Positions 14,456 through 25,972 of a stretch of 64,000 bases of DNA are shown piece after piece (positions within the stretch are counted from its first letter, which is position 1; each line of letters opens with the position of its first letter). A model generated the notes under the pieces. It did no database searches. It saw nothing but the letters and a program-made list of their open reading frames with translations, and had not been told where the DNA came from. The position numbers were made by a program, and so were the translations under genes. The DNA is taken from contig CM012953.1 of NCBI GenBank assembly GCA_000181795.3, positions 19,016,851 to 19,080,850 on the forward strand. Reading direction: 5' to 3'. The stretch is from Trichinella spiralis (taxonomy: Eukaryota > Nematoda > Enoplea > Trichinellida > Trichinellidae).

Positions 14456-17400
14456 ATGGCCACTGTAAATATCTCATTCGGCGGAAATGCCACTAAACGG
14501 TCAATGTCGATGTTCGCCAAATCAACTTCGCCAAGGATGATTGAACGTCGAGTTACGGCTACATCAGAGATCAGGCGAAAATTTAGTGCATTTTTTCAAA
14601 AACGATCCAGAAGATTCAGTAAGTATTTAATGATAATGAAGTGCCAACAATTATTCACTAATTTGCATTTTCCATGTACAAACAGTTTTATTTTATCAGT
14701 TTCCACATTTTGATATCTTCTAAAAGGAGAATATCTTGCTAATTAGATATTGTCTATTTATTTAATTGTTTGTCTTGAATGTAAAATTATATATTAGCAA
14801 AGGCATGTTCATTTTTATTTTCTGTTTCCAAAGTAAAACATTTTAACAATACTGAATAATGCAAATGGGTTTTTGTATTGATTTTTACCAGAGCTTCGTC
14901 TTTTCTATTTTTCTTTTTCTTTTTTATTTTTTTGATAATAAAAAGCACGTCTTTATAACTTTTTAGAATATAAAAAAATCAACCGAAAATAAAATGCTTT
15001 ATCAATTTTACTTAATTTCAAACTGCCCTGATCAATAATTTGTTTCAGAAAATTTCCCTTTATCTTTTTTGCAAATAACTTCTCAAATTTATTTATTTAA
15101 ATAAATTTTTCATAATAATGCCATACAAATTTAAAATCAATAAAAAACAATCAGCTTTGACATTAGTAATTTCTATTTTTTAACAGAAAATTATAAATTT
15201 CAATTATACAAACAACTGATTTGCAAAAATGAATTTTGTGCTTTTGCAAATTTATATTATTTTAACATATTTGTCTATTTGGAACTGATCTTTCACAATT
15301 ATTCGATGCTAATTTATGTCTTTCTACACAAATAAATTTTAATTAATTTATGTTTTTATCTTTATGCGCGTAGGAAATAAGACAAACGTCCAATGAAAGA
15401 GAGGCAACATGAATTCGAACTTATTATAATTTATTCTACATGAAAAGTTTTCTTCATTTCTTAATAATGCCATGCTTTTCAAATCAAATAATATTTTCAA
15501 AAATATATTTTCCCTTACTTCTTACCTGGATTAAAATTTATGAAATATTTTCAAATGTTATATTTTCTGTTTAATTTAAAGGGAAATTTCAATAAATGAT
15601 AATGTGAAAATACTTTCAGTGATTAAATCCAGTTACATTTTCTATTATTATTTTCACACTAAATGACGTTGTTGAATTTGCAGTTTAATTTGAATTATCT
15701 ATTCAGAATGTATGATGTTTCTTCGTAATAAGAAAAACACATTTTGCACTACTGTATTTAATTAAATGGATGCTATGAGATTTTTTTAATTTAATATTGT
15801 TGCCAATTATGAAAATGTAATAGAATTGATTTGAAATTTAAATGAGTTTCTGTAAGAAAATTATTGGCTAATGATTGCATGCAATTTGCATTTTCAAAAA
15901 ATACCATGATTACCAATCCTACTGCTGCAGTTTTTTTAGTTTTTCAATTTTAACTTACAGTACAATGACCATTAATATGTTTTTTCACGCAAACACTCAC
16001 GTATCACGCTTATTAGCTATTTCATTTAAATTCTAAATTATTAGTTAATTAATCCACGTAAAAATAACCTTCTTTTCTAGCTGAATGAAATAGGTGCTCA
16101 CTATTATAATCAATGTTATTTTTACTTTTTTCAATAAAATTAATATATTATAAAAATCTTTTGCAATTTTGATTTGAAAATTTTTGTTTTTTAGAAATTT
16201 GACTTTTCAGTATTATTTTTTATATTTTCAACATTGTATACTCCATTAATATTATGCAATCAAGAATTATTTTAGTTTTTAAAAAATAAATTTGCAGTGC
16301 TTTAATCTTTTTTCTAATTAGTTTTTGCTAACAGCATGTTGCACTTTATTAAAAATATGTCTGTGAATTACTGTTCGCTTTAGTTACTCTGAAAGTTGCA
16401 GAATGTTCTGAAAACGTTTCATTAGCATTTATTATTCTAAAATAATAAAAAGTAAATCATGTAAATTTTTTCTTTTTAAATTACATTTTATTCAATGATG
16501 TTAATTTTAATACTTGATTATATTTTACATCAATCACTGTTGCAAAAAATCAATGAAAATTTTCTCATGATTATGCCTATTATTTAATAAAAGAGATATT
16601 GAAATGTTTCAGCCGTTCATAAATTTAATATCTGTGGCTTGTTTATTGATTTTCAATTATATCTTTTGTTCATTTTTTAACTCTATATAAATATATGCTG
16701 TTTGCAATGCCTTGATATGTAAGTGATGAATGTTATTTGAAATGAGCCATGTGGTACTAAATATTAATACTTCATTAATAATAATAGTCAAATAAAGTTG
16801 TTTATTTTTTTAATTTTTCTTTTTAAGTAATTTTTAATTGTTGTTTTTCAAATTTTTATAAATCATCACTGCAACATATGCCGCAAATTTGTAGCACTTT
16901 TAACTAAAATTATTTTGCACTTTACCTTATTAATGTATAGAATTATCAAAGTTATTTATTGAACCTGAAAGTCGTATTTTGCTTTGTAATTTCAAAAGTA
17001 GTTTTTTTGAAACCTTATTAACAAATTTTATTAAAAAATCAGCTTAAATTTCAACTTTAAAATCAAACCTGCTTAAATATTTAAAATTCCACTGATACTT
17101 TTACAGCAAGCATTTTTTCTATGCAAAAATTTCCAGTAGCAAATGTTACATCGAAGAAGAATTGTTTGATATTAAATTACATGAACGTTTCATAAAACTT
17201 TTCAATAAGATGAGTTTCAATTTTTTTATTAAAACAGGCAATGGCAGGCTTTATTGAAACTGCTCTTTCTTCATATACTCGTAAATTTTGTAAAGGAGGT
17301 ACTACCTTAATTTTTTAAATAAATATTGTGATAATTGCTATGAATGATGTATAACTGTATACATTGAAGAAGAATATATATTTTTCACATTAATATGGAA

Positions 17401-18512
17401 GATTTTGTTTTTAGCTTTCTCTGCTTCGGACTTGGATCTACCATTATGCACCCACCGAACGTTGGGTATTGAAAATTTAACAGATCTAACTGAGTTCTCA
17501 CGGAAGGAAGTTCAACTGTTATACAGAGAATTCAAGGAAGTAATTTATATCCTTCTTCATATCTGCAACCAACAATAGCTGAACCAACATGATTAATATT
17601 GCTTTAGGAAACACACACAGGTGGAATTTCATTAGAAGATTTTAAACAAATTTTTGCAAAAATGTTTCCCAATGGAGATCCTGCAAAATTTGCTGAACTC
17701 ATCTTCAACACATTTGAATTGGATAAAAATGGAATTCTTACATTTGATGTAAGAAGTATTTTTTGTACTTTTTTGAAACGGTATAACAAGTAGCACATTT
17801 TTATCATCCTTATAGTAAAAAATATCACTTTGTATATTTGATAATTTTATAATTTTTTCTTCTTAACTTTCTTTTTCATAATTTCCAGTATACTTTATTT
17901 TGCATTAATGCATTGAAAACCACAAATTATAACTATTTTATTATTGATTTTGAAGGCGTAAAATTTGTTAGAATTTTATTAATTTATCAACAAATCTCTT
18001 GTGAGTGCTTAATTTTATTTTCACTGTGTTTTATTCAGGGATTTTTAATTTCATTTTCCATTCTCCTGCGTGGAAATATGGAAGAAAAATTTGCATGGAT
18101 ATTTAAGCTATATGATACTGATAAAGACGGCGTTTTGACTAAACGAGACATCAAAAATGTCGTCAGAAGTGTTTATGACTTTACGTCTAGCCAACAGCAG
18201 CCTCCTGTCACTGAAATGGAGATCGATGAACACGCTGATGACGTTTTTAATGTACGAAGAAGTTTTATACGCACAGTTTATTGTTATTTTTTTAACTTTT
18301 AGAAAATGGATGGAGATCGAAATGGCATTGTCACTTGCAATGAATTTATAAATTTTTGTAGACGTGTAAGTGTTTTTATTTTTTATTTCATACTATTTTT
18401 ATGTTTTGCATTTTTCAAGGATGATTTTATATCCCAAAACTTGAAGCGATTCAGTCAAAGTGGTGATGACAATATTCCAAATGCCGGTGAAACGTTGGAA
18501 ATTTCAATTTAA
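14456..18512 (+). CDS. KChIP-type neuronal calcium sensor, 6 exons
   Basis: Exons: 14456-14618, 17415-17539, 17608-17748, 18039-18251, 18303-18365, 18420-18512. They join in frame with GT-AG borders to 265 aa. The N-terminal 54 residues are basic and Ser/Arg-rich, as expected for the variable KChIP N-terminus. The core begins with a CTHRTLGIENL-like motif, matching the KChIP signature, then four EF-hands. EF1 is degenerate. EF2 (ELDKNGILTFDG) lacks the usual acidic residues at loop positions 1 and 12. EF3 (DTDKDGVLTKRD) and EF4 (DGDRNGIVTCNE) look able to bind metal. The family binds the N-terminus of Kv4 potassium channels at the plasma membrane and tunes their trafficking and gating. Unlike NCS-1 there is no N-terminal MG myristoylation start. 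The large first intron (2.8 kb) would allow alternative first exons. The C-terminus extends past EF4 with an unusual GDDNIPNAGETLEISI tail. Family assignment is strong; KChIP over other NCS subtypes rests on the pre-EF1 motif. Confidence 0.9.
14619..17414 (+). other. Intron 1 of KChIP-like gene
   Basis: About 2.8 kb of AT-rich DNA between the unique N-terminal exon and the EF-hand exons, opening with GTAAGT and closing with a T-rich tract and TTAG. No nested gene or mobile-element motif was seen. Long first introns are common in KChIP genes that use alternative N-termini, so an unrecognised alternative first exon could lie here. Confidence 0.75.
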
Positions 18513-18790
18513 AATTTTGCATTCCTTTATATTGTTTTCAAAATTTTAATTATGAGAAGCTACTGCCGTTTTGGAATGTTAAAGAATGCTATACCTCCGT
18601 GAAAGCAGGATGAAATCAAATTTATTGTACAATTTAAATTCACCCCCAGCAAAATTACTTTCCTGTGATCAAATTGCAAACGTCGTTTTGCGAAATTTTT
18701 GACACTCGTAAAAATATTCGCAATTACATCATTTTTCATTTTGTAATAAAAAATTAACAAACAAATACTTGTTATTGTAATGTTTTTCCA
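18513..18790. other. 3' flank of KChIP-like gene
   Basis: AT-rich sequence following the stop codon, presumably 3' UTR and intergenic DNA. No gene is seen. The first mobile-element sequence begins at about 18,800. Confidence 0.5.
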
Positions 18791-18799
18791 TTTTTCATC

Positions 18800-20330
18800 A
18801 AGAGTCTATTCAACTCAACAGCACAGTTGGAATCAGCTTATTTCTCTTTGAATTAATTGAAACAACAAACGAGACAAATTACTAATAAGAACACGCAAAG
18901 GGCATTTAACTGAACACCACTGCTTCATTTATATCCTGAAAATATCGTACTGCATTATTTCCAATTTTCAATATCTGACATTTCCTTCCCTTTCACATGA
19001 AAATCCTCAAAATATTTTGCTTTTTTTTCTCACTTGATGTGGTAAAACTGATGCCGTTATTCCACATTCTGTACGTATACGGTTCTTAAAATCTTCAATT
19101 TCGTCCGATTCTTCTCTTGATTTTCAAGTGAACTGATTTTCTCTGACTCACCTGATTTTACCCTCTCGGCGTCATAATATTCTGCTCATGACCAAAGCAA
19201 GACAATGTGACGCTTTTGATCACCTAATTCTGTTGCTAACACAGTGTAGTTAAAATGTCTACATTTTCAATCTCCTCTCCAAGCCATTTCTTTCCTGTTC
19301 CATAATTTCTCCATAACATCGTTTAACTCAAGCTAACAGTTTCTTTTCCTTTGCTGATACTGTGTTTTCAACTGACAGCAAGTTTGATAGCTTCGCTTCC
19401 ATCTTCATTTTTGGCATTTTCTCAAGATGTCTCTTCAACCTTTGAATTATCTTCTCAGCATTTCTGGTTGATATTGGATGATAAGTTGCTGAACGAATAC
19501 TTCGACTTCTCTTTTTTCACGAAAACTTTCTAAACTGATTTGATAAAAAAGACATTCCATTGTTGCTTCTGATGGCTTTCAGCAGTCTGTGCATGGCAAA
19601 TGTTTTTCGCTCAGTGTCTTTATCAAACTCTCCATTGACTGCGGTTTATTTTGAATGTGCATCCACTAGCACCTGAAAATTGATCCTTTGATATGGGCTT
19701 GCAAAATCTACATTCATGCTTAGCCAAGGTAATTCTGCTCATTTCCTGAACTGAGTTGATGCCGACGGAGGAATGTTCTGATTCTATTTGCAAACTCGAC
19801 AATTTTTATCACTTGCTCAATCTCGACGTTCTTTCCTGGCCACATAGCATAACTTCTGGCTATTCGATTCCTCTGTGAATTGCGTATAATAAATTGAGAA
19901 CTTCCTTGCACACTCTGGGCGGAATTACGACTCTATTTTTTCCACAATAAGCACTTGATCAGTAAGCTGACCACATAACAATCCATTTGCTTCAGGGGTC
20001 AGCGAAGGGATCCCATCCTCATTGCCAATTTTGTGGTTTCTTCATTAAACAACAACAGTTTCAACTCAACAGTGATGTTAGAATTAATTTATTTCTCTTT
20101 GAATTATAGACACTAACACATGAGACACATGGCAAACGTAACGTAACGTAATAATAAAACGCACAACGCACATTAACTAGCCCACTCGCTTACTTTCTCT
20201 AATTATATCCTGAATACCACTTCCCAGACCTTGTCCTCTCAAATTCATCAGGAATTTGTAAATTCTGACGATTTCTGGTAAGAGGTCTGGTGTTCTTCCG
20301 TGGGTTCGTACATCACGTTTCTGACCAGTC
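18800..20330 (-). mobile_element. Ty3/Gypsy retrotransposon remnant (LTR-like ends plus integrase)
   Basis: Read on the minus strand, an LTR-like block (about 20330-20050) is followed by a primer-binding-like ATTGGCAATGAGGAT string, then integrase, then a second LTR-like block (about 18990-18800). The two blocks share several short strings in the same order, including TTCAGGATATAA, AATTCAAAGAGAAATAA and TGTTGAGTTGAA. Gag, protease and reverse transcriptase are missing, so a large internal deletion has occurred. Many stops and frameshifts show it is dead. The LTR limits are approximate because the copies are strongly diverged. Confidence 0.65.
19330..20020 (-). pseudogene. Gypsy integrase pseudogene
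   Basis: The minus strand, read with frame changes, shows the integrase zinc-binding region (HRGIARSYxMWPGKNVEIEQ-like, about 19890-19790), then MNVDFASPYQ and FQVLVDAHSK (about 19720-19640), the core around the first catalytic Asp. Further on comes a SATYHPISTRNAEK-type motif (about 19500-19430), matching the usual YHPxSNGxAE segment near the third catalytic residue; the expected Gly-Gln/Ala-Glu is partly altered. Family knowledge: this enzyme inserts retroelement cDNA into the chromosome. Stops and frameshifts rule out activity. Confidence 0.75.
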
Positions 20331-20429
20331 TGAATGGTGGAAAATTGCCTCATGTTGATGGCTCAGTGGATGCGGCAGTAGCTTCTTATCATATATGGCG
20401 GGGATGGATTTCGTTTCTTCCGCACATCA

Positions 20430-20790
20430 CTTTTTAGTAGAGCTTTTTTTCCATTTTGTATGCCAAGTGTTGATCCACTCGGCAAGTTTCCATGTGAGGT
20501 CTTTGCTTTAGTACACTTGTCACGTCCAAATTGGTAGATATTGCACCCTTGCTTGTCCTACACCAAAACAAACTAACTGATAATAACAAGGAACACATTA
20601 GATTCAGATTCAGCACATACTTTGGAACATCTCCAGTATTTCACCCGTTTACCGTCATATTTCAATTTGCAAGCCTTGCCTTTATGCACAAAGGACATAC
20701 CACCGCAACGATTACTGACTTGAAAGACGCAACTTCGGAATATAAGCCATTCTAAGAATAACGGACAGAACAGAAAATGATTCAAACCGT
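20430..20790 (-). pseudogene. FLYWCH-type zinc-finger fragment, minus copy
   Basis: The minus frame encodes NRCGGMSFVHKGKACKLKY followed by KYWRCSKVC. This spacing of Gly, Tyr, Trp and paired Cys is that of FLYWCH-like fingers found at the N-terminus of many MULE transposases. After the Cys pair the sequence continues as a degenerate copy of the same region seen on the plus strand at about 21,700-21,890, including a shared AGTTTGTT-rich string and an HLAYKMEKK-like segment. It is a partial copy of the same element in the opposite orientation. No intact coding sequence remains. Confidence 0.55.
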
Positions 20791-20874
20791 CGAAACGGAC
20801 GTTGCTTCAAATCTCACATGTAAAGCCGGTCTCACGGATTTTAATCAAATTCTTTTTGCTTGTTCAAACTGGTT

Positions 20875-20965
20875 AGTTCGAACCGGCTAGCTACCAGAGA
20901 CATCGCCGTTGTGAGAATAACGAACAAAACAGAAAAAAAATTTTCTTTTACACAAACAAGTGAAC
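20875..20965 (-). repeat. Third partial copy of the FLYWCH-element 5' end
   Basis: The minus strand contains the TGTTTTGTTCGTTATTCTCA-like string that also precedes the plus-strand finger at about 21,520-21,550 and, in altered form, the minus finger at about 20,760-20,780. Only this short leader is recognisable. Confidence 0.4.
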
Positions 20966-21504
20966 AACCAAAGAAAAGAATTTATGTGGATGTGAACAGA
21001 GAGATAACAAATAAACATGATTATTCACCGTTTTCAGAATTGCCATGGGTAGTCTGGAATTTTTGCTATGCTATGGACGCTTTTATAAATCATGTTGTTG
21101 TCTGACCCATGCAATGAGCCCTTGCTACTGTACAATTACTGTGTACACGGAGCAATCAGAACGAAAGCATGGGCGGCAAATGAAAGACAAATCCATGCTT
21201 TATGCCTGCTGATGAAGATAATTAGCAATGATTGTATCACAGCAGAGCATATACAGGTTAGCACAGAAATAAGACAGATAATGGACAACTGTAATGAAGA
21301 AAATCTAAACGAAAAACAAATTTTGTTTGGAGTTCAGTTTTTGCGTAACATAATTTGCAAAACGAACATAAATGTCAGCTTCAGCGTACACCTTTTCAGA
21401 AACTGCTCCCGCTTTTGTCACCCGAGGCAATGCTAATAACAGCAGATAGCATAGTTATTTATTGTTTCTCTGTTCACACCCACACTTACTCTTTCTTTTG
21501 CTGT

Positions 21505-22620
21505 TTAGGTAGAAGTAAATTTTCTTTTTTTGTTCTGTTCGTTATTCTCGCAATGGCTGATATTTCTGCGCTGCGTCTTGCAGCAAATCGTTGCGGTGAT
21601 ATGTTGTTCTTTGTTCATGAAGGCAGAGCATACAAACTGAAACATACCGATAAAAAAAAGAAATATTGGAAATGTTCCAAGGCATGTCCTGAATGTTAAG
21701 AATGTGTTCTTTGATATTAACATATTAGTTTGTTCTGGTGTAGAACAAAGAAGGCTGCGAGGGTGCCATATGGAGAAACCAGGATGTAACAGCTGTGCTC
21801 ACGCAAAAAGATCGCATCAAAAGATGCCGGGCGGATGAGCACCTGGCACACAAAACGGAGAAGGCGGTTAGAAAAAAGAAATGCTGAAAAAACTAAACCC
21901 ATCCCTGTCATTTATGACGAAGAAACGTCCGCCGTCTCCGCCGAGCCATCAACATCAGGACGCTTCTTGATTTTTGAATGAGTGAAGTCCACGATGTAAA
22001 GCTACCAGGCAGAACGCTTTCCCAGACTTCCTGAACATCGTCAAGGACCCACAAATTCTCGATACATTCAACGAAAGCTGGGGAGGGTTTTATGGTGTGG
22101 CAGATTGAATCGACGTACAAATTGGTATTCGCGACGACTAAAGACCTCAGACTACTGGGGGAAATCAAAACTTGGGGCATGGATGGTATATTCAAAGTTG
22201 TACTTCAATGATGCTAACACTGTTTAGTATCCATGCCCTTGTAGCAATAAACCAGTGCCAGCCGTTTATTGTTTATGTTCAGGTAAAGACATCACCACTT
22301 ACGGGTTTCTTTTTTAAGCTTCATTAAAAAAAGCAGCAATTCTGGAAGTCAACCTTAATCCATAATTGATTATTTGTGATTTTGAAACTGCCCTTTTACC
22401 TGAAAATCAGGACTACTTCCCGAATACTCAAGCACAGGACCGTTATTTTTACTTCTGCCAAACGGTACATAGGAAAGGTGCATAGTAAGCCGGGCTTAAA
22501 ATGTGGATACATATCAGAAAATGAAACAAAAAAAATTAAACGCTCCTGGCCACCACTTTCCTCCCTGTACTGCAAGTTCATAAAGATGCCAGTCGGCTTG
22601 AAGTAGGCCTTATGCATAAT
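21505..22620 (+). pseudogene. Mutator-like (MULE) transposase pseudogene with FLYWCH-type finger
   Basis: In order: a finger (MADISALRLAANRCGDMLFF then KKYWKCSKACPEC, about 21553-21699); a linker region; the MULE core signature WGMDGIFKV with LFSIHALVAINQCQPF downstream in other frames (about 22160-22260); a YGFLF/AAILEVNLNP segment; ICDFETALLP with YFPNTQAQ; and a YFYFCQTVHRK-like motif matching the family's CYFHFCQxxHRK (about 22370-22480). Several frameshifts and stops are present. MULE transposases cut and paste Mutator-family DNA transposons. The order of motifs is correct, so this is one decayed transposase gene rather than scattered matches. Confidence 0.75.
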
Positions 22621-23480
22621 CTGTCAACTTTATTCCATTATTTCATGCTGAAATAAGTGACTGCTGATAGACTGTTGCTTTGGAATGTGTATAATGTTAA
22701 TATTAGAACTGATAACCACTTGGGAAGTTGACATAATCAGCTCAGCAAAAAAGCGATTTAAAACAAACTCAGGTTTTACAAACTACTCCAACTTCTGGTA
22801 GAAGAACAAGGTGTAATTGAAACCTTAAGTGTTCTCAGGAGACGCTACCGTTGGTGACATAAGACGGGTAAGCAGCATTTATGACAAAAAGCAGTGCCGG
22901 ATTATTCATTATACGGGTAAACACACCAACGGTAGGCTAACGATGGAACAGCTCCTTGAAGCGTTAACGTACACAACGCCAGAGTCGATTTAATGCCGCC
23001 TTCCAAGTGTTGGTTTTGTATTATATTTGTAGTATATACTATTATTTCTTTTTTCCTTTTTCATCCTTTCCACTTCGTTAATATCATTCACCGATGTATT
23101 GTTTATTGTTGTTGTCGACTTTTCTTTACTGTTGTTGTTGCTGCTGCGGGATAATAAAAAATAACACCATTATTTTACTGACTATTTTTGTGCTGTTTTT
23201 GCAAAGCTATTACTATCACATTCGACATAACTTCACTATAGTGCAATAAAATGTAGAATAATGATAAAAATTGGTTTTTGAAAATAATGTTCACTGAAAA
23301 GCATAAAACTTCAAAACAACTATGTATTAAAACAACAAAATTTCAATGAATCCGAAACCTTCATGAATTCTGATAAAAATAAATTTCATAACATTTGCAA
23401 ATAACAAAAATAACGTCACTATTGGAAGGGGGTAAGCCAGCAGCTCTACATAGCAATGAATCATCAACGAGCGTTGAATA
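22620..23480. other. MULE 3' region and unassigned DNA
   Basis: The first part (to about 22,990) has broken coding-like frames continuing from the MULE transposase, including a short stretch near 22,850-22,990 that resembles the end of such proteins. After that the sequence becomes T-rich with GTTGTTGTTG-like runs near 23,110-23,150 and no gene. No terminal inverted repeat was identified by eye. Confidence 0.4.
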
Positions 23481-23691
23481 CTTAGTCAGCGTTGTTTGCT
23501 CAGACGTCTATGTGAAGCATGTATGACAATTTTTCTTGCTTCAGGCAAAAATATCACATAGAATATATATATGTTACGCCTGTTATTATTGATAATAGGC
23601 AATAAGCATTTGCCTAATATTGAAAAAAACGGCTTACGAGTCACGTTACTGTATGTTGAAATGCTTTTATTAATGATATTTGTATTTATTA

Positions 23692-23970
23692 TCAGAAACA
23701 AATGTATCGCACGAGGTTTATATATTTTTTGCATGACTTCCCGGGGTGACAACGAGAATTGCATAATACTCTTTTTCTGCTGCAACTGCATCGACCAGAT
23801 GAGCAGCCAGATAGGCACATGCACTTAACATATCCTTGGCCGCCCGTAGCTTTAGTTACTGCAGTTCTTAAAGGAATTTCGGCGTCAAGAACTTCATCAA
23901 TTGATAATAAATTTTCTGATATGACTTGTAAATCAGCAGCTGTAAATTTGAATGACAATTTTCTTTCTCT
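23692..23970 (-). pseudogene. Cys-rich C-terminal tail of a transposon-type integrase protein
   Basis: The minus frame reads TKATGGQGYVKCMCLSGCSS followed by GRCSCSRKRVLCNSRCHPG and KSC. The GGQG-x-KCxC...RCxCxRxxxxCNSRCH pattern is the Cys-rich tail seen on many KRBA2-like/Ginger-type integrase proteins of transposon origin in invertebrates. No integrase core was found beside it, so this is an isolated 3' fragment. The match is from memory of the family; a CXC-domain chromatin protein is the main alternative. Confidence 0.45.
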
Positions 23971-24542
23971 GCAGCCAAATTGTTAAGCCCAAGTGCCAAT
24001 GTTCCCATTTGGAAGCATTCCAAAAAATTACATTGTTTCAATCAGAATGAAGTGGAATTAACATATGTACCTTAGATCCTTCTTATTAAGCCATTTGTAA
24101 AATATTGAAGCCCTTACGCAAGGGGAACGTAATTCGGCCAATAAACGGTTAATAAATGTTTAATGTTGCTTTAAAAATATTTATGGTTTATTATATTGCA
24201 TCATTCCAATATAATAAACGTTAACCGATACTTCAGTGCACATTCATCAATGGTATGCATACGTGCAAAATGATGAAAATACATTTTCTCAAGCCAAGTA
24301 ATAAAACATGCAAAAAACAAAGCATCACAAAATACGACGAAAATATTTCCATTGAAATGACTGGTTTCAAATTAATAAATAAATTATAAAAGATTTTAAA
24401 TCGATGGCCACATTTTGAACAGAACTGAAAATTTCAAAATTTCATGTTAACCAGAACTTCAAAATGGAGAATTAATTTGAAATAAAGCAGATTAATAACC
24501 CTAAATGAAAATTCCGAGCAATCGTGAGCAACTTTTCTGTGT
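23971..24542. other. Intergenic, nothing recognised
   Basis: AT-rich sequence between the Cys-rich transposon tail and the BAR-like ORF. It presumably includes the promoter and 5' UTR of the latter. No motif stands out. Confidence 0.5.
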
Positions 24543-25196
24543 ATGCGTATAGTTTGCGTTGCAAAAGATATCCATCATTTCAAAAATGCTTCTTTATTCA
24601 TTGAAACAATTCATAAAAGTAGCAAAACAACCGAATGTAAAGAACAGTTCGATAAGCAATTTGAACAAATGTTGAATTTTGAAAGATGTTTGAAGCAAAT
24701 TGTGAAAAGCATACGTCAATTCACTGATCTAAATCCAAGTTTCACAATGATGAGCAGCCTCATTGGAGGAAACAAAATAAGTGATGCGGAACTATTTTCT
24801 GACTGTTTATTAAGAATGAAGCAGAATTGTATAAATACATCAAATGAGAAGTTTCATACTTGTGTAGCTTTGGTTGAGGTAAAAATTGAAGCTGCTAGAA
24901 CGTTGCGCAATCAACAAATTCATTCATTTTCAATTGATCCACTCAATAAAATATTAGCAGAGAAAATAGAAGAAGCGAAAAAAGAAAAGACGAAATTAGA
25001 TCGTGCTAAAGCAGAATATGATTTAGCATTGGAAAAATTAAAAGCAGCTAGTGAAAAAAATTTAGATCAATTTTACATCATTATGGAAGAGAAGAAAAAC
25101 GCATTCGAAGCGCAAGCGCACATTATGGCACAATGGATGGATTCGATGCCAGATGTTGAACAGATGATCGCGAAAAGTATCCAACAGCTATGCTAA
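24543..25196 (+). CDS. BAR-domain-like protein, single exon, 217 aa
   Basis: An uninterrupted 217-residue frame, far longer than chance in this composition. The sequence is highly helical and heptad-rich: FDKQFEQMLNFERCLKQIVK near the start and a long Lys/Glu helix, KIEEAKKEKTKLDRAKAEYD, around residues 140-170. The first element (an FxxxEK/LxxLxKxIKxF pattern) and the late KLxxAKxEYDxA helix fit the three-helix BAR fold of amphiphysin/endophilin/RICH proteins, which dimerise and bind curved membranes. No SH3 or RhoGAP domain follows. The first residues (MRIVCVAKDI) may belong to an upstream exon or a different start. Its stop lies about 50 bp upstream of the duplicated cystatin block. Other coiled-coil families remain possible. 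Confidence 0.55.
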   Translation: MRIVCVAKDIHHFKNASLFIETIHKSSKTTECKEQFDKQFEQMLNFERCLKQIVKSIRQFTDLNPSFTMMSSLIGGNKISDAELFSDCLLRMKQNCINTSNEKFHTCVALVEVKIEAARTLRNQQIHSFSIDPLNKILAEKIEEAKKEKTKLDRAKAEYDLALEKLKAASEKNLDQFYIIMEEKKNAFEAQAHIMAQWMDSMPDVEQMIAKSIQQLC

Positions 25197-25913
25197 TCCA
25201 ACTATCAGTATCACAAATCTGTTATTCAAATTTTGAATGACCTGTTAAAAGAGCATTGAATATTTTGAAAAATAATAATACATCATCACTTCACAACAAA
25301 TGGCATCAACTACTACATTTCTATTTGTTCACTATTCCTTCCTGAAACTAAAATTAATTTGTTTTATTCAGTAATTTTCAAGTGTCTGTTACTTCCATCT
25401 ACAGAACCTTTTCACTCTTATCAACACCATTTCTCTTTATTTTTTCAACAGTTTTATTAATCTTTAATTATTATTTATACTGAAATTACGTTAAATTTGT
25501 TTCAACTATTCAAATTTAACTGCAAGTATACATTTTACTTACGTTAAATAAACACTGAATTGTTATTTATTTATATTATGTTAGTTGCAAAAAATTAAAA
25601 TTTGGAAAGTTTGAATCATAGAATAAAAATCAACATTGTAAATCGTTTCATTAGTCTTTACAAATAACATATTAAAAATCTTCTGCTTCATCTTTATTTG
25701 CATTACGTATTTCATAAATGAGATATGCAACCTCTGTTTTCTCCTATGTAAATTTTACAAAACAAAAATAAGTACAATATTTTGTATATTTTGCTTCTTA
25801 CTTTCAAAATAAACATTATGTAGTATTTTTTATGAATTCAGATAACGGTGACGTACACATAAAATAATTATTTAATTAAACATCTGAACAAAGAACGTTC
25901 GATTCTATTAAAC

Positions 25914-25920
25914 TATAAAA
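25914..25920 (+). promoter_or_regulatory. TATA box of cystatin-like gene A
   Basis: TATAAAA lies 59 bp upstream of the start codon. The same box at the same distance precedes copy B, so it has been kept in both duplicates. Confidence 0.65.
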
Positions 25921-25972
25921 GCACTGTTTTACAAAATCAAAATCATTCACTTCACGAAATCACAATTATACA

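Noticed and set aside
20870-20890. GTTCGAAC string resembling a tRNA B box
   Set aside because: It lies in repeated MULE-associated sequence, and no cloverleaf or A box could be found upstream.
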